Below are positions 1 through 7,630 of a DNA stretch of 25,139 nucleotides, one piece after another (position 1 is the first letter of the stretch; every line of letters begins with the position of its first letter). The position numbers were made by a program, and so were the translations under genes. The notes below the pieces were generated by a model, which saw only the letters and a program-made list of their open reading frames with translations, did no database searches and was not told the DNA's origin. This stretch comes from DATGYC01 sp035298385 (GTDB lineage Bacteria > Bacillota > Sulfobacillia > Symbiobacteriales > Symbiobacteriaceae). The stretch spans positions 1 through 25,139 of the forward strand of contig DATGYC010000236.1 in assembly GCA_035298385.1 (NCBI GenBank), given 5' to 3'.

Positions 1-9
1 CCCTTTTGA

Positions 10-1260
10 CTAGATGCCTTTGAAGGGCGCCCCGGTGAGGGCAGGGTTGGCCAGGACGGCCTCGCGGCGCCCGCGCACGGTGGTGCCGGGTGAGCCGCTC
101 AGTTCGGTGAGGACCTGCAGACGTTCGGTCTCATCGCCCGCCTGGTACCGTTGCCAGTACGACGAGAGGCGGCTGCCTGCCGGCGGAGCGCTGGGTTCGA
201 TCATCGCGTACATATCCGCGTTGGGCGCGCCGGACTGAACGTGCTGATCGGCAAACCAGGCAACGGCCTTCTCGGATTGGACACCGAACTCCTTGGCCGA
301 CTCAATGGCGGGGCTAAGGTAGCCGTTGTCGATCTGCTCCAGTTGCGCCTGCACACTGGCCGGGCGCCCCAGGAACTCATCCATGATGGCTTTCCACTCC
401 GGACGTAGATCACCCGTGGCGACCTCACGCTCCACCGCGGGGGTGTTCCCGTACTTAAAGAACCAATCGGCGAGGGCGGGGTCCTTGCCAGCCTTCACGA
501 GGGCGATAAACTGGTCCGTCTGAGCCGTAGCCGAGAGGGCTGGAATCTCGGTCCCCGCCTCCCGTAAGAGGTGGCTGTGACTGGCGGGGACTTGGCTGGC
601 GGCTTGATCCTGCAGATGGCGCAGGGCGATAGCGCGGAAGGCCTCCTCCTCCCCCGGGGTGGCAAAGATGCGCCTTAGCACATCACCACCTGTCCCGCTC
701 GGCATGGCGAAGGAGATGTAGCCAAAGTTGAGCCACTGCCGGTCCGATCGAAGCCCATCGTCACCCGCGTAGACGACGCCCCCGTGGGCGGCACTCGGAC
801 CGCCCATCCCTTCCACCTTCACGATGTGTGCCAGGACCGCCTGACGCTGCGGATCGGGGAAGTGGGCGTTCAATACGGCCATTGAGTCGGCAGGCGTCGC
901 TTGGAAGGGCGCCCCTGGCGATGGTGCCACGGGGGCCGCTCCCATCACGGGCGCTGTCGTCCCAACGGCACCGCCGCCGCCCACGGACCGCGAAGGGCGC
1001 CAGGCGTTTGCGGCCAGGAAGCGATCGGCCGTCTGGCGGAGCGAGACCCCTAGCTCTAGCGCCTCGTTGGCTAGCCCGGCGCCCAGGCGCGCAACGGCCT
1101 CGATCTGCCCCTCCGTCTGCTGCAGGGACTGGGAGACCCAGTCGGTCTGTACGAGGCTCTGACTGGAACGTCGCCCGATCTCCTGCAGGCTCGCCGCAAT
1201 CGCCTCAAACTGGGAGGCCAGGGACTGGAGTTGATTGGGATCGACCAGGATCCGACTCAT
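10..1260 (-). CDS. WXG100-like / GH46-like (chitosanase-fold) fusion protein, candidate type VII effector
   Basis: 416 aa, last gene of the Tad/type VII run. The ATG at 1260 follows AGAGGAGGAAGAGC and lies inside the 3' end of eccC (56-nt overlap). Residues 1-85 form a WXG100-like helical hairpin with W41 at the turn, but WVS instead of WxG. Residues 88-125 are a Gly/Ala/Pro linker. Residues 130-416 resemble GH46 chitosanases from memory: E150 sits where the catalytic acid should be, D173 aligns with the second carboxylate, SGTGGDVL (188-195) matches the SGTGDML motif, 303-345 (VQAQ, YLSPAI, AKEFG, FADQHVQSG) matches the AQ/YF-PA/AKADGL/YYDAIVMHG block, and 394-410 matches the C-terminal TEQRVFLKAGN region. 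There is no Sec signal. Known: GH46 shares the lysozyme superfold. Inferred: export by EccC and cleavage of a GlcN/GlcNAc polymer, either chitosan-like or peptidoglycan. The substrate is uncertain because residues around the active site differ. Confidence 0.72.
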   Translation of the reverse strand: MSRILVDPNQLQSLASQFEAIAASLQEIGRRSSQSLVQTDWVSQSLQQTEGQIEAVARLGAGLANEALELGVSLRQTADRFLAANAWRPSRSVGGGGAVGTTAPVMGAAPVAPSPGAPFQATPADSMAVLNAHFPDPQRQAVLAHIVKVEGMGGPSAAHGGVVYAGDDGLRSDRQWLNFGYISFAMPSGTGGDVLRRIFATPGEEEAFRAIALRHLQDQAASQVPASHSHLLREAGTEIPALSATAQTDQFIALVKAGKDPALADWFFKYGNTPAVEREVATGDLRPEWKAIMDEFLGRPASVQAQLEQIDNGYLSPAIESAKEFGVQSEKAVAWFADQHVQSGAPNADMYAMIEPSAPPAGSRLSSYWQRYQAGDETERLQVLTELSGSPGTTVRGRREAVLANPALTGAPFKGI

Positions 1261-4200
1261 GCTCTTCCTCCTCTTCGTGGCCAACAGGCGCCCAGGCGCC
1301 CACGTCCGGCAGCGCCGCCTTGATCGACCGAATCCGGCCTCGGCGGATATAGAAGCCCTGGCCCGCCGGGAAGAACCGGCTCCCCTCCGGCGCCGGCAGG
1401 CGCACGCCAAAGAGCGCCCCTTCTGCCGGGTCAGCGGTGCCCAAGAGGAAGCCCGTCTGCAGGTCCCGCAGCGCCTTCGTCAGGCCGTCATAGCCACTGC
1501 TGAAGGCAGCCGTCGCCCCACCGGCGATCAGATGCAGACCGGAGTTCCGCTCGCGCCGGACCAGCGCTTCCAAGCGATCCCGGGCGCCCGCCGGCAGCCC
1601 GTCACGCACGAGGTCGATCTCATCGATCAGCAAGAGGGTCGTCGCCGTTGGGCGCCCGGCCGTCAGTTGCTCGACCAGGACGGCGGCCTCGGCTGGGTCG
1701 CAGGCACAGCCCCGGACATGTGGCAGGCCCGCCATGCTGGCTAGGTTGGTGCCCGCCAGATCGATCAAGTAGGCGGCCAAGAACGCCGGGGAGTGCCGGG
1801 CGGCCAGTGCTGCCAGGATCCCGGTCAGCAGGCTGCTCTTGCCGGAGCCCGGCAGGCCGGCGACCAGAAAGTGCGGCCCCTCCCGCAGATCGAGTGCGAA
1901 GGTGGTCAAGGACTCGACCTCCAAGCCAACCGGGACTGGCTGCAGCCCATCGCCTGGCATGGCGAGAGGCCCATCCCTCAGGAGTTCGCGCAGGGAGATG
2001 ACGGCGGGCAGCGACCGGATCGGCTGGGGGCGGGCGCCCCCCCAGGCCTCGGCCAGGCGGGCGACGCGGGCCTGCAGAGCCACCTGGCGTTCCCACTCAG
2101 TCACCCCAGGCGCTGGCAGGGCGGTCTGGAACTCGAATGGCGGCTCACTCCGCACGAGTCCTCGGCCGGGTGTGGAGGCCGGAACGAGGCCATTCGTTCG
2201 GCCAACGATCGCCGCGTACTCGGTCCGGTCATGCAGCGGCAGGGCGACCGCCAGACCGATCGAGCTGAGCAAGCGAGCCCGGACGGCGTTCCAACTCGGC
2301 ATCGTCAGGACGAGATGGATGCCGAAGGCGGCGCCCTCCCGGCCGAGCAGGGCGAGCAACTCCTCCCAGTCCGGTTGACTGGCCAGGAGCGCGGGGAGGT
2401 TGTCAATCGCGACGAGGAGCGCTGGTAGTCGCTCCCCGGTCATCTGGCGAAGCCCTGTCCAGGTCCCGGCACCGGCCTGGGCGATCTGCTCCTTGCGGCG
2501 AAGAAGTTCCTCTTGGAGAGAGCGACCAAGCCGCCGCAGACGCTCCCCGTCATCGGCGAGGATGACGGCCCCGGTGTGGGGAAGGGCGCCCAGGGGGAGA
2601 TGGGTGCGCCCAGCCCCGTCAGCAAGGTAGAGGTGAAACTGATCGGGGGAGTGCGACTCCGCCAGGGAGAGAACGAGAGTCTGCAGGAAGGTCGACTTGC
2701 CCGAGCCGGGCGCCCCGACCACCGCCAGGTGCCCCCCCTTCGTCAGCGGGAGCCGGAGCGGGCGCTGGGCCTGCTCTTCCGGATCGTCCAAGAGTCCGAT
2801 CACCGGGGATAGAGCCAGAACCTCCTGGGCCCATCTGGCCGAGCGATCACCCGCCAGCAACTGATCCAGTTCGATCCCATCTGGCAGTGGCGGCAGCCAG
2901 GGGCCCTTGACCGGTGCGATCCCAGCTGCGGCGCTCTCGCGTCGGATGAAGTCGACAAGGGCGCTTAGTTGACTCGGCGCCTCGGCAGCGGGCGCCGGTG
3001 GCTCGATCAGGGGTAGCCGCAGACCCTCGAGCGTCACCTCAGCGATGGCGATCGGGGGCGTACTCTCGGTGGACGGGTGGTAGGGCGCCCCGCCCCATCC
3101 CGCCTGGAACTGAACCATCCGCTCCCCGCTCCCGACCTGCAACCAGCAGAGGCCCGGACGGTCCAGCGAAGCGGCCACCGGCGACTTGAGCACCTCCTGG
3201 GAGTCCTCCCGCCGCTCCACCCGCAGGCAGAGTCGGAAGCGAGCGTTCGACCAGATCTGCTCATCGATCACGCCGGCGGGCTTCTGGGTCGCCAGCAGGA
3301 GGTGAACTCCCAGCGAGCGCCCCACCCGTACGGCCGAGACCAGCTCCCGCATGAAATCGGGCTGCTCGGCCTTCAACTCGGCGAACTCGTCGACGATCAC
3401 GATCAGATGGGGCAGCGGCTCCCGATCCGGCTCCGAGCGCCGGAGGCGGATGTACGCGTCCACATGGTTGAGGCTCGCCTCGGCCAGGAGGCGCTGGCGG
3501 CGGCGAAGCTCGGCCCGCAGGGAGGCGAGCGCCCGCCGGGCCTCTCCCCCCTCCAGGTTGGTGATCACCCCCACGAGGTGCGGCAGTCCCACGAAGGCGT
3601 TCGCCATCCCGCCGCCCTTGTAATCGACGAGTAGCATGGCGACCTCCTGCGGATGAAAGCGGAGGGCGAGGGCGGCGATCAGGGTCTGGAGGAGTTCACT
3701 CTTGCCGGAGCCGGTCGCGCCTGCGGCGAGACCATGTGGGCCATCCCCGCGCTCGTGCAGGTCGAGCCGGACTGGGGCGCCCCCAGCGCCAAGCCCAAGC
3801 GGCACCGAGAGCGACTCCCAGGGCCGGCTGTTCGACCAGGTGGAGCAGAGGTCCCAACTCTCGAGCTGCTCCGCCCCGAAGAGTGAGAGGAGATCGACCC
3901 GCGTGGGCACAGCCCCACTGCGCTGGTCGCCAAGGCGCACGGGCGCCAACCGGCGGGCCGCCTGATCCAAGGCGGGCCCGTCGATGAGGTCCGGCGCGAA
4001 CCCCTGTGTGATCAGATGAGGTGCGGTCCGGATCAACTCGGCGGCCTGCTCAGACTGGTAGCCCACGATCGCTTCGACCTGGGCTGGCAACGACTCCCGC
4101 CGATCGGCCAGGAAGAGCAGGTGGATTCCGCAGGCCGTGGCCTCCCGGAGCAGGAGCGGCCACGCGGGGTGATCTGGCGCCAACTCGCTCGCCCCAACGA

Positions 4201-5140
4201 TCAGGAGCAGGTGCGGCAGGCAAGCGATCTGCTCGCCGTTCGTGGTCCGGCGGCGCTCTACGAGGCTCTGAACCCAGGAGAGCAGGTCGCGGGCGCCCTC
4301 CGGCGTGGCGGCCAGAAGGCGCCGGACCGGTTCGGCCGCCCAGGTGTGGGGAAGCCACCGAACCGAGAGCCAATCGGCGGCCTCCCCGCTCGGGAAGAGG
4401 GCGGCGATCTGAACCTCCTCGGGGGCGTGGTGGACAGCTACCTGGAGCAGGAGTGCGCGCAGGCCCGCCAAGACGAGATCCCGGCGCCCCACCAGCCCGG
4501 TCGCTGAGACCGAAGGCAGGTCGATGCAGACCGGCAGATCGGTCACGCCCTGTGACTGCTGCGCGAGTTGCTCCGCAGCCTGCAGCAGCGGATCGGGTTC
4601 GGCCGTGCTGTAGGCCTTCGGCGGGGTGACCTGAAAGGAGGCCCGGCCTTCTCCGACACCCAAGCGGACCCGGAGGAAGTCCGGATCGCCCGGCTGTCGC
4701 TCCCAAAGGCGGGAGTCCGGAGTATTAGCGCGGGCCAGACAGGTCGCCGGGTCTGGGGCCTGATCGACCAGGATTCGCCGCTGGCGCTCCGCTAGGGCGC
4801 GAGCGGTGCCGGCCAACTCTGCCAGGCGCCCGTGGTAGGCCTCTGTTCGGGCGCCCGCCGCTTTGGCGTACCGACGGCGCTGGAAAAGCAAGAGGGCGCC
4901 CTGGACGAGCAGGCCTGTCAGCATCATCGGCAGGGAGAAGAAGAGGTAGGTGGCGCGGTGGGTCAGCAGGTAGGTGATCAGGGCGCCCATCAACCCCGGT
5001 AGGAGCGAGAGGAGCAGCGAGGTCGGATTCAGCTGCGGGGCATTGGGCTGGGGCGGCGGCGCGGGTATCTCCACCTGATCAGCGGGCAGCGGCGGAACGA
5101 GGCGAGGGGAGCGCAGGACCCGTGGCGGCTGGAACTCCAT
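1205..5140 (-). CDS. eccC: EccC/EssC-type type VII secretion motor ATPase (FtsK/SpoIIIE family)
   Basis: 1311 aa, the usual length of fused EccC. The motor recognises WXG100 substrates and drives their export across the membrane. It starts with a short Arg/Pro-rich cytosolic stretch (1-38), then two membrane helices (about 41-59 and 64-86) and a DUF-like stalk. Three FtsK/SpoIIIE ATPase domains follow. Domain 1 has Walker A GATGSGKS (474-481) and Walker B with D584-E585. Domain 2 has GAPGSGKST (809-817) but D913-N914, so the catalytic Glu is missing. Domain 3 has GLPGSGKSS (1095-1103) and D1173-E1174. The C-terminus is acidic (HEEEEEH, 1288-1294). There are no N-terminal FHA domains, unlike Bacillus/Staphylococcus EssC; the N-terminus looks like actinobacterial EccC. 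I chose ATG 5140 (GGGGGGAG 5 nt upstream) over an in-frame TTG at 5158. It lies 21 nt after the WXG100 gene, its likely substrate. Confidence 0.93.
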   Translation of the reverse strand: MEFQPPRVLRSPRLVPPLPADQVEIPAPPPQPNAPQLNPTSLLLSLLPGLMGALITYLLTHRATYLFFSLPMMLTGLLVQGALLLFQRRRYAKAAGARTEAYHGRLAELAGTARALAERQRRILVDQAPDPATCLARANTPDSRLWERQPGDPDFLRVRLGVGEGRASFQVTPPKAYSTAEPDPLLQAAEQLAQQSQGVTDLPVCIDLPSVSATGLVGRRDLVLAGLRALLLQVAVHHAPEEVQIAALFPSGEAADWLSVRWLPHTWAAEPVRRLLAATPEGARDLLSWVQSLVERRRTTNGEQIACLPHLLLIVGASELAPDHPAWPLLLREATACGIHLLFLADRRESLPAQVEAIVGYQSEQAAELIRTAPHLITQGFAPDLIDGPALDQAARRLAPVRLGDQRSGAVPTRVDLLSLFGAEQLESWDLCSTWSNSRPWESLSVPLGLGAGGAPVRLDLHERGDGPHGLAAGATGSGKSELLQTLIAALALRFHPQEVAMLLVDYKGGGMANAFVGLPHLVGVITNLEGGEARRALASLRAELRRRQRLLAEASLNHVDAYIRLRRSEPDREPLPHLIVIVDEFAELKAEQPDFMRELVSAVRVGRSLGVHLLLATQKPAGVIDEQIWSNARFRLCLRVERREDSQEVLKSPVAASLDRPGLCWLQVGSGERMVQFQAGWGGAPYHPSTESTPPIAIAEVTLEGLRLPLIEPPAPAAEAPSQLSALVDFIRRESAAAGIAPVKGPWLPPLPDGIELDQLLAGDRSARWAQEVLALSPVIGLLDDPEEQAQRPLRLPLTKGGHLAVVGAPGSGKSTFLQTLVLSLAESHSPDQFHLYLADGAGRTHLPLGALPHTGAVILADDGERLRRLGRSLQEELLRRKEQIAQAGAGTWTGLRQMTGERLPALLVAIDNLPALLASQPDWEELLALLGREGAAFGIHLVLTMPSWNAVRARLLSSIGLAVALPLHDRTEYAAIVGRTNGLVPASTPGRGLVRSEPPFEFQTALPAPGVTEWERQVALQARVARLAEAWGGARPQPIRSLPAVISLRELLRDGPLAMPGDGLQPVPVGLEVESLTTFALDLREGPHFLVAGLPGSGKSSLLTGILAALAARHSPAFLAAYLIDLAGTNLASMAGLPHVRGCACDPAEAAVLVEQLTAGRPTATTLLLIDEIDLVRDGLPAGARDRLEALVRRERNSGLHLIAGGATAAFSSGYDGLTKALRDLQTGFLLGTADPAEGALFGVRLPAPEGSRFFPAGQGFYIRRGRIRSIKAALPDVGAWAPVGHEEEEEHESDPGRSQSTPVPGLPV

Positions 5141-5161
5141 GAGCGCTCCCCCCTTCAAGGT

Positions 5162-5473
5162 CTACTGAACAGGTGTGTACCGCCCGCCAGCGCTAGCGCC
5201 GCCGGTCTGCATGTCGGCCTGCTCGAACCGCTCAGCGATCTCGGTCAGGGCGTGGCTGATCTCGTCCAGCAGGCCCGTGAACTCGCCCATCTTGCGCTGC
5301 CAGAGCTCAAAGTTCTGGTAGAAGCGCTGGGAGGCCATACCGTCCCAGTTGGCGTCGAGGTTCGAGACGGTGGATGCCAGCTTCTGGATCATCGCCTGCG
5401 CCTCATCATGGGAGCCCTTGAACTGACCAGCGACACCGCGGAGATCTTCGGGGGTCACGCGAATCAAGGCCAT
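5162..5473 (-). CDS. WXG100 family protein (EsxA-like type VII substrate)
   Basis: 103 aa, the typical size of the ESAT-6/WXG100 family: small helical hairpins exported by type VII systems as dimers. The W43-D44-G45 turn motif sits midway between two amphipathic helices (about 8-40 and 46-86). A flexible Gly-rich tail ends in GGRYTPVQ. I see no clear YxxxD/E signal. The ATG at 5473 has a near-ideal Shine-Dalgarno AAGGAGGAT 6-7 nt upstream; longer in-frame starts reach back into the preceding gene and are rejected. It lies between a TadE-like gene (35 nt upstream) and eccC (21 nt downstream), so co-expression with the motor is likely. The family is clear; whether it is a secreted effector partner or a structural substrate is unknown. 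Confidence 0.93.
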   Translation of the reverse strand: MALIRVTPEDLRGVAGQFKGSHDEAQAMIQKLASTVSNLDANWDGMASQRFYQNFELWQRKMGEFTGLLDEISHALTEIAERFEQADMQTGGASAGGRYTPVQ

Positions 5474-5508
5474 GGGGGGATCCTCCTTGTGGGCCGGGGG
5501 CGCCCGAT

Positions 5509-6162
5509 TTAGTTGGCACTCAGCCGTAGCGGCGGGATCTTCAGCGTCGAACGGCCCCAGACTGGGTAGTTCGTCTCCGGCCACCAGTTGACGCCGAAGA
5601 GGGACGTAATCCGTATGTTAACGAACAGACCAACGAGCCGTCTGTCCCGTTCTGGTTCCGGGTGGAAGTAGGTGAGCGTCACCCGGCTGTTCGGCCTGTC
5701 AACCCAGTTAGCCGCAAAGGTCTCCATGGTCAGATCCGCAGCAACGGCGGGAAACTGGATCTCCGGGGATAGTTCCCGTGCACGCTGGCATTCGATCTGC
5801 ACCTGATCGGATGCAGTCAGACAGCCGCACCGACTGAACCAGCCGGTCCCCGAGAGTTGCTCCAACGTACCCGAGCAGGTGGTGGACCAGGGTTGGTAGG
5901 ACCAGTAGGTGTAGGGCTGACAGGTGGCACAGTCCTGCTTCGTCGTGGGCGTACCGACCTGCCCATCCACCTGTAGGTTGTAGGTGATCTGGGCGGTGGC
6001 GGCGCCCGCCTCGGCGGCAAAGTCGGCAGTCTGGCGCACCTTGCGCACCTGGTAGTTGACCCACTCTCGGTCGACGAAGAGGATGAGCAAGAAGAGGGTC
6101 GTCGTTATGAGGAAGAGCCAGATGGGGGTGATGGAGCCGACCTCTCTGCGACGACGAATCAT
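5509..6162 (-). CDS. TadE/TadG-like membrane-anchored pseudopilin, cysteine-rich
   Basis: 217 aa. An Arg-rich N-terminus (RRRRE) precedes a single membrane helix (about 12-30) and then the TadE-like helix continuation REWVNYQVRKVRQTADFAAE (32-51), the region that in TadE/TadG proteins packs along the pilus base. The exported remainder has six cysteines (78, 81, 96, 112, 114, 125), an even number that suits disulfides outside the cell. Unlike Flp and TadE here, the segment after G9 (SITPIW) has no Glu at +5, so processing as a prepilin is doubtful and it may stay as a membrane anchor. The start ATG follows GGGAGGCGGAGCC. It is 16 nt after tadE. It is the last recognisable pilus gene before the WXG100 gene. 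Assignment rests on topology and position rather than strong motifs. Confidence 0.7.
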   Translation of the reverse strand: MIRRRREVGSITPIWLFLITTTLFLLILFVDREWVNYQVRKVRQTADFAAEAGAATAQITYNLQVDGQVGTPTTKQDCATCQPYTYWSYQPWSTTCSGTLEQLSGTGWFSRCGCLTASDQVQIECQRARELSPEIQFPAVAADLTMETFAANWVDRPNSRVTLTYFHPEPERDRRLVGLFVNIRITSLFGVNWWPETNYPVWGRSTLKIPPLRLSAN

Positions 6163-6178
6163 GGCTCCGCCTCCCTTC

Positions 6179-6559
6179 CTAGCTCCGCCCGGGCAGTGGA
6201 TAGGCCCCCGTCGCTTGCCGCACGTTCAGGTTGAACCACTGGATTCCGGGCAGCACCGCTGGCACGGTAACCGTTACGTTGCACCGAGCAAACCCCGATG
6301 CGGCTGTACAGCCCCCATTCGCCCAGACAAGGAAGCCAAACGAGGTGTAGCGCTGGTCGGCGAAATCCTGGTTGACCTGCTGCAGCGAGCGGGTCAGGGA
6401 GTAGGTGCGGGCCATGTGGCTGGCGGCGGCGTGGGCGGCCAACTCCCCGTGCAGATAGAGGACGATCTGAATCGCACCGAGGGCGGCAAAGAGCAGGAGG
6501 AAGGTACCCATGGTCGCTTCGATCAATGCGACACCTCTGGATCTGCGACGGCGATGCAT
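6179..6559 (-). CDS. tadE: TadE minor pseudopilin
   Basis: 126 aa. A basic N-terminus (HRRRRSRG) ends in G9, followed by V-A-L-I-E with Glu at +5 (E14), the arrangement recognised by Tad prepilin peptidases, then a hydrophobic helix (about 15-36) and a typical TadE amphipathic continuation with HGELAAHAAASHMAR. TadE pseudopilins are processed like Flp and are needed for pilus assembly. The exported part carries two cysteines (84 and 93), possibly a disulfide. The ATG at 6559 has GGGAGGAAGG upstream. The gene lies 27 nt after flp and 16 nt before the second TadE-like gene, which matches canonical tad order. Confidence 0.85.
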   Translation of the reverse strand: MHRRRRSRGVALIEATMGTFLLLFAALGAIQIVLYLHGELAAHAAASHMARTYSLTRSLQQVNQDFADQRYTSFGFLVWANGGCTAASGFARCNVTVTVPAVLPGIQWFNLNVRQATGAYPLPGRS

Positions 6560-6586
6560 GGGTCCTTCCTCCCTTCCCAGCGTTGC

Positions 6587-6763
6587 TTAGGCGCAGGTCC
6601 CGTTAGCGTGGCGATCCGTGATGCAGGTGATGGTGCCGGTCAGCCAGGTCTTCAGCTGCGGGCCGATCACCACGGCCGCACCGACCAGCATCAGGACGAT
6701 GAAGGCGGCGAAGACGCCATACTCGATCGCCGTCAGCCCTTTGCGGTTACGCTTTATGAGCAC
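6587..6763 (-). CDS. flp: Flp type IVb major pilin
   Basis: A 58-residue protein, found by reading the gap between tadC and tadE. The GTG start at 6763 has AGGGAGG 8 nt upstream; the overlapping ATG two bases earlier hits a stop at once. The product begins MLIKRNRKG and continues LTAIEYGVF, exactly the Flp processing site G/xxxxEY (cleavage after G9, Glu at +5, Tyr at +6), followed by one hydrophobic helix (about 12-34). Flp subunits polymerise into the Tad fibre used for surface attachment. Unusually for such a short pilin it has two cysteines in the C-terminal tail (C47, C57) that could form a disulfide. It sits between the TadC platform gene and the TadE gene, its usual neighbours. Confidence 0.9.
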   Translation of the reverse strand: MLIKRNRKGLTAIEYGVFAAFIVLMLVGAAVVIGPQLKTWLTGTITCITDRHANGTCA

Positions 6764-6797
6764 ATCCAGTCCCTCCCTTCGGGAGCCGTATGAAAGG

Positions 6798-7613
6798 CTA
6801 CATCTGTTCTTGGACCGTCAGCAGGATCGCTGCGATCACGGGCGTCAGCGAGAGGAAGATGGCCCCAATCTTCGGGAAGATCCCGACGATCGCCATCGCA
6901 CCGGCAGACTGGACAAGATCGGAGATGCGCGCCTCCCGCATCTGCTCGGCCATCTTGGCCAGCTCCTTCGACGGGACGCCGCCGCCCTCGGCCAGGTAGG
7001 CGACCCCTTCCGCAACCAGCAAGAGTTCAGGGGAACCAGTCAGCTTCGCCTCCTCGATCAGGGACGGGCCGAAGAGCCCCGAGGCCGCTATTCGATCGAG
7101 GGCCCGCCGAATCTCGCTGGCCAGGAGCCAGTGCGGGTGGCGCTGACAGATCTCGACGAGGGCGTTCTCCAGCCCCTCGCCAGCGGCGACGAGCAGCCCC
7201 CAGATATCGAGGAAGGCCGGAAGCTCGAGGGCGATCTGGGCTCTGCGCTGCTGGGCCATTGCCGAGAGGAGGATGCGGGGCATCATCCAGGAGGCGCCAG
7301 CCATCAGCAGGCCAAAGAGAAGGCTGACCCGACCAAAGAGGACGGTGAAAAGCAGGGCGAAGAGCGTCTGCATCTGCAGGAGGGATGATCCGGTCAGGCC
7401 ATAGGGGCGCCCCGCCACCTGACAGAGTCGGTCCGCGTTGCTCACGCCAAGCCGCTCGAGGAGTCGATCGCCCAGGGAGCGTGACTCTCCCCAAGAGCGT
7501 CGAGCGGCCTGTTGCATTCGCTTCTGGATCGGCGTGAGGCGCCGGGCGAGCACGAAGGGCAGGCAGGCCATGAAGAAGGCACCGGCCACGCAAAGGGCCG
7601 CCAACAGGGTCAT
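6798..7613 (-). CDS. tadC: TadC inner-membrane platform protein (T2SSF/GspF family)
   Basis: 271 aa with an N-terminal membrane helix (about 2-23), a cytosolic linker, a hydrophobic pair around 78-118, the GspF-type helical domain (about 125-235, including LPAFLDIWGLLVAAGEGLENAL) and a C-terminal helix (about 240-268). With TadB it forms the membrane platform on which the CpaF ATPase turns to extrude Flp. The ATG at 7613 is preceded by GGAGGGAGGCGTACAGC. It lies 17 nt after tadB and 34 nt before flp. I call it TadC, not TadB, by gene order (A-B-C) and its position just before flp. Confidence 0.88.
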   Translation of the reverse strand: MTLLAALCVAGAFFMACLPFVLARRLTPIQKRMQQAARRSWGESRSLGDRLLERLGVSNADRLCQVAGRPYGLTGSSLLQMQTLFALLFTVLFGRVSLLFGLLMAGASWMMPRILLSAMAQQRRAQIALELPAFLDIWGLLVAAGEGLENALVEICQRHPHWLLASEIRRALDRIAASGLFGPSLIEEAKLTGSPELLLVAEGVAYLAEGGGVPSKELAKMAEQMREARISDLVQSAGAMAIVGIFPKIGAIFLSLTPVIAAILLTVQEQM

Positions 7614-7630
7614 GCTGTACGCCTCCCTCC

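Noticed and set aside
3077..4507. Several plus-strand open frames opposite eccC
   Set aside because: The Walker motifs of eccC on the other strand decide the coding strand; these are codon-bias shadows.
5141..5158. TTG at 5158 as the eccC start
   Set aside because: The ATG at 5140 has a ribosome binding site at good distance; the TTG would place that site inside the coding region.
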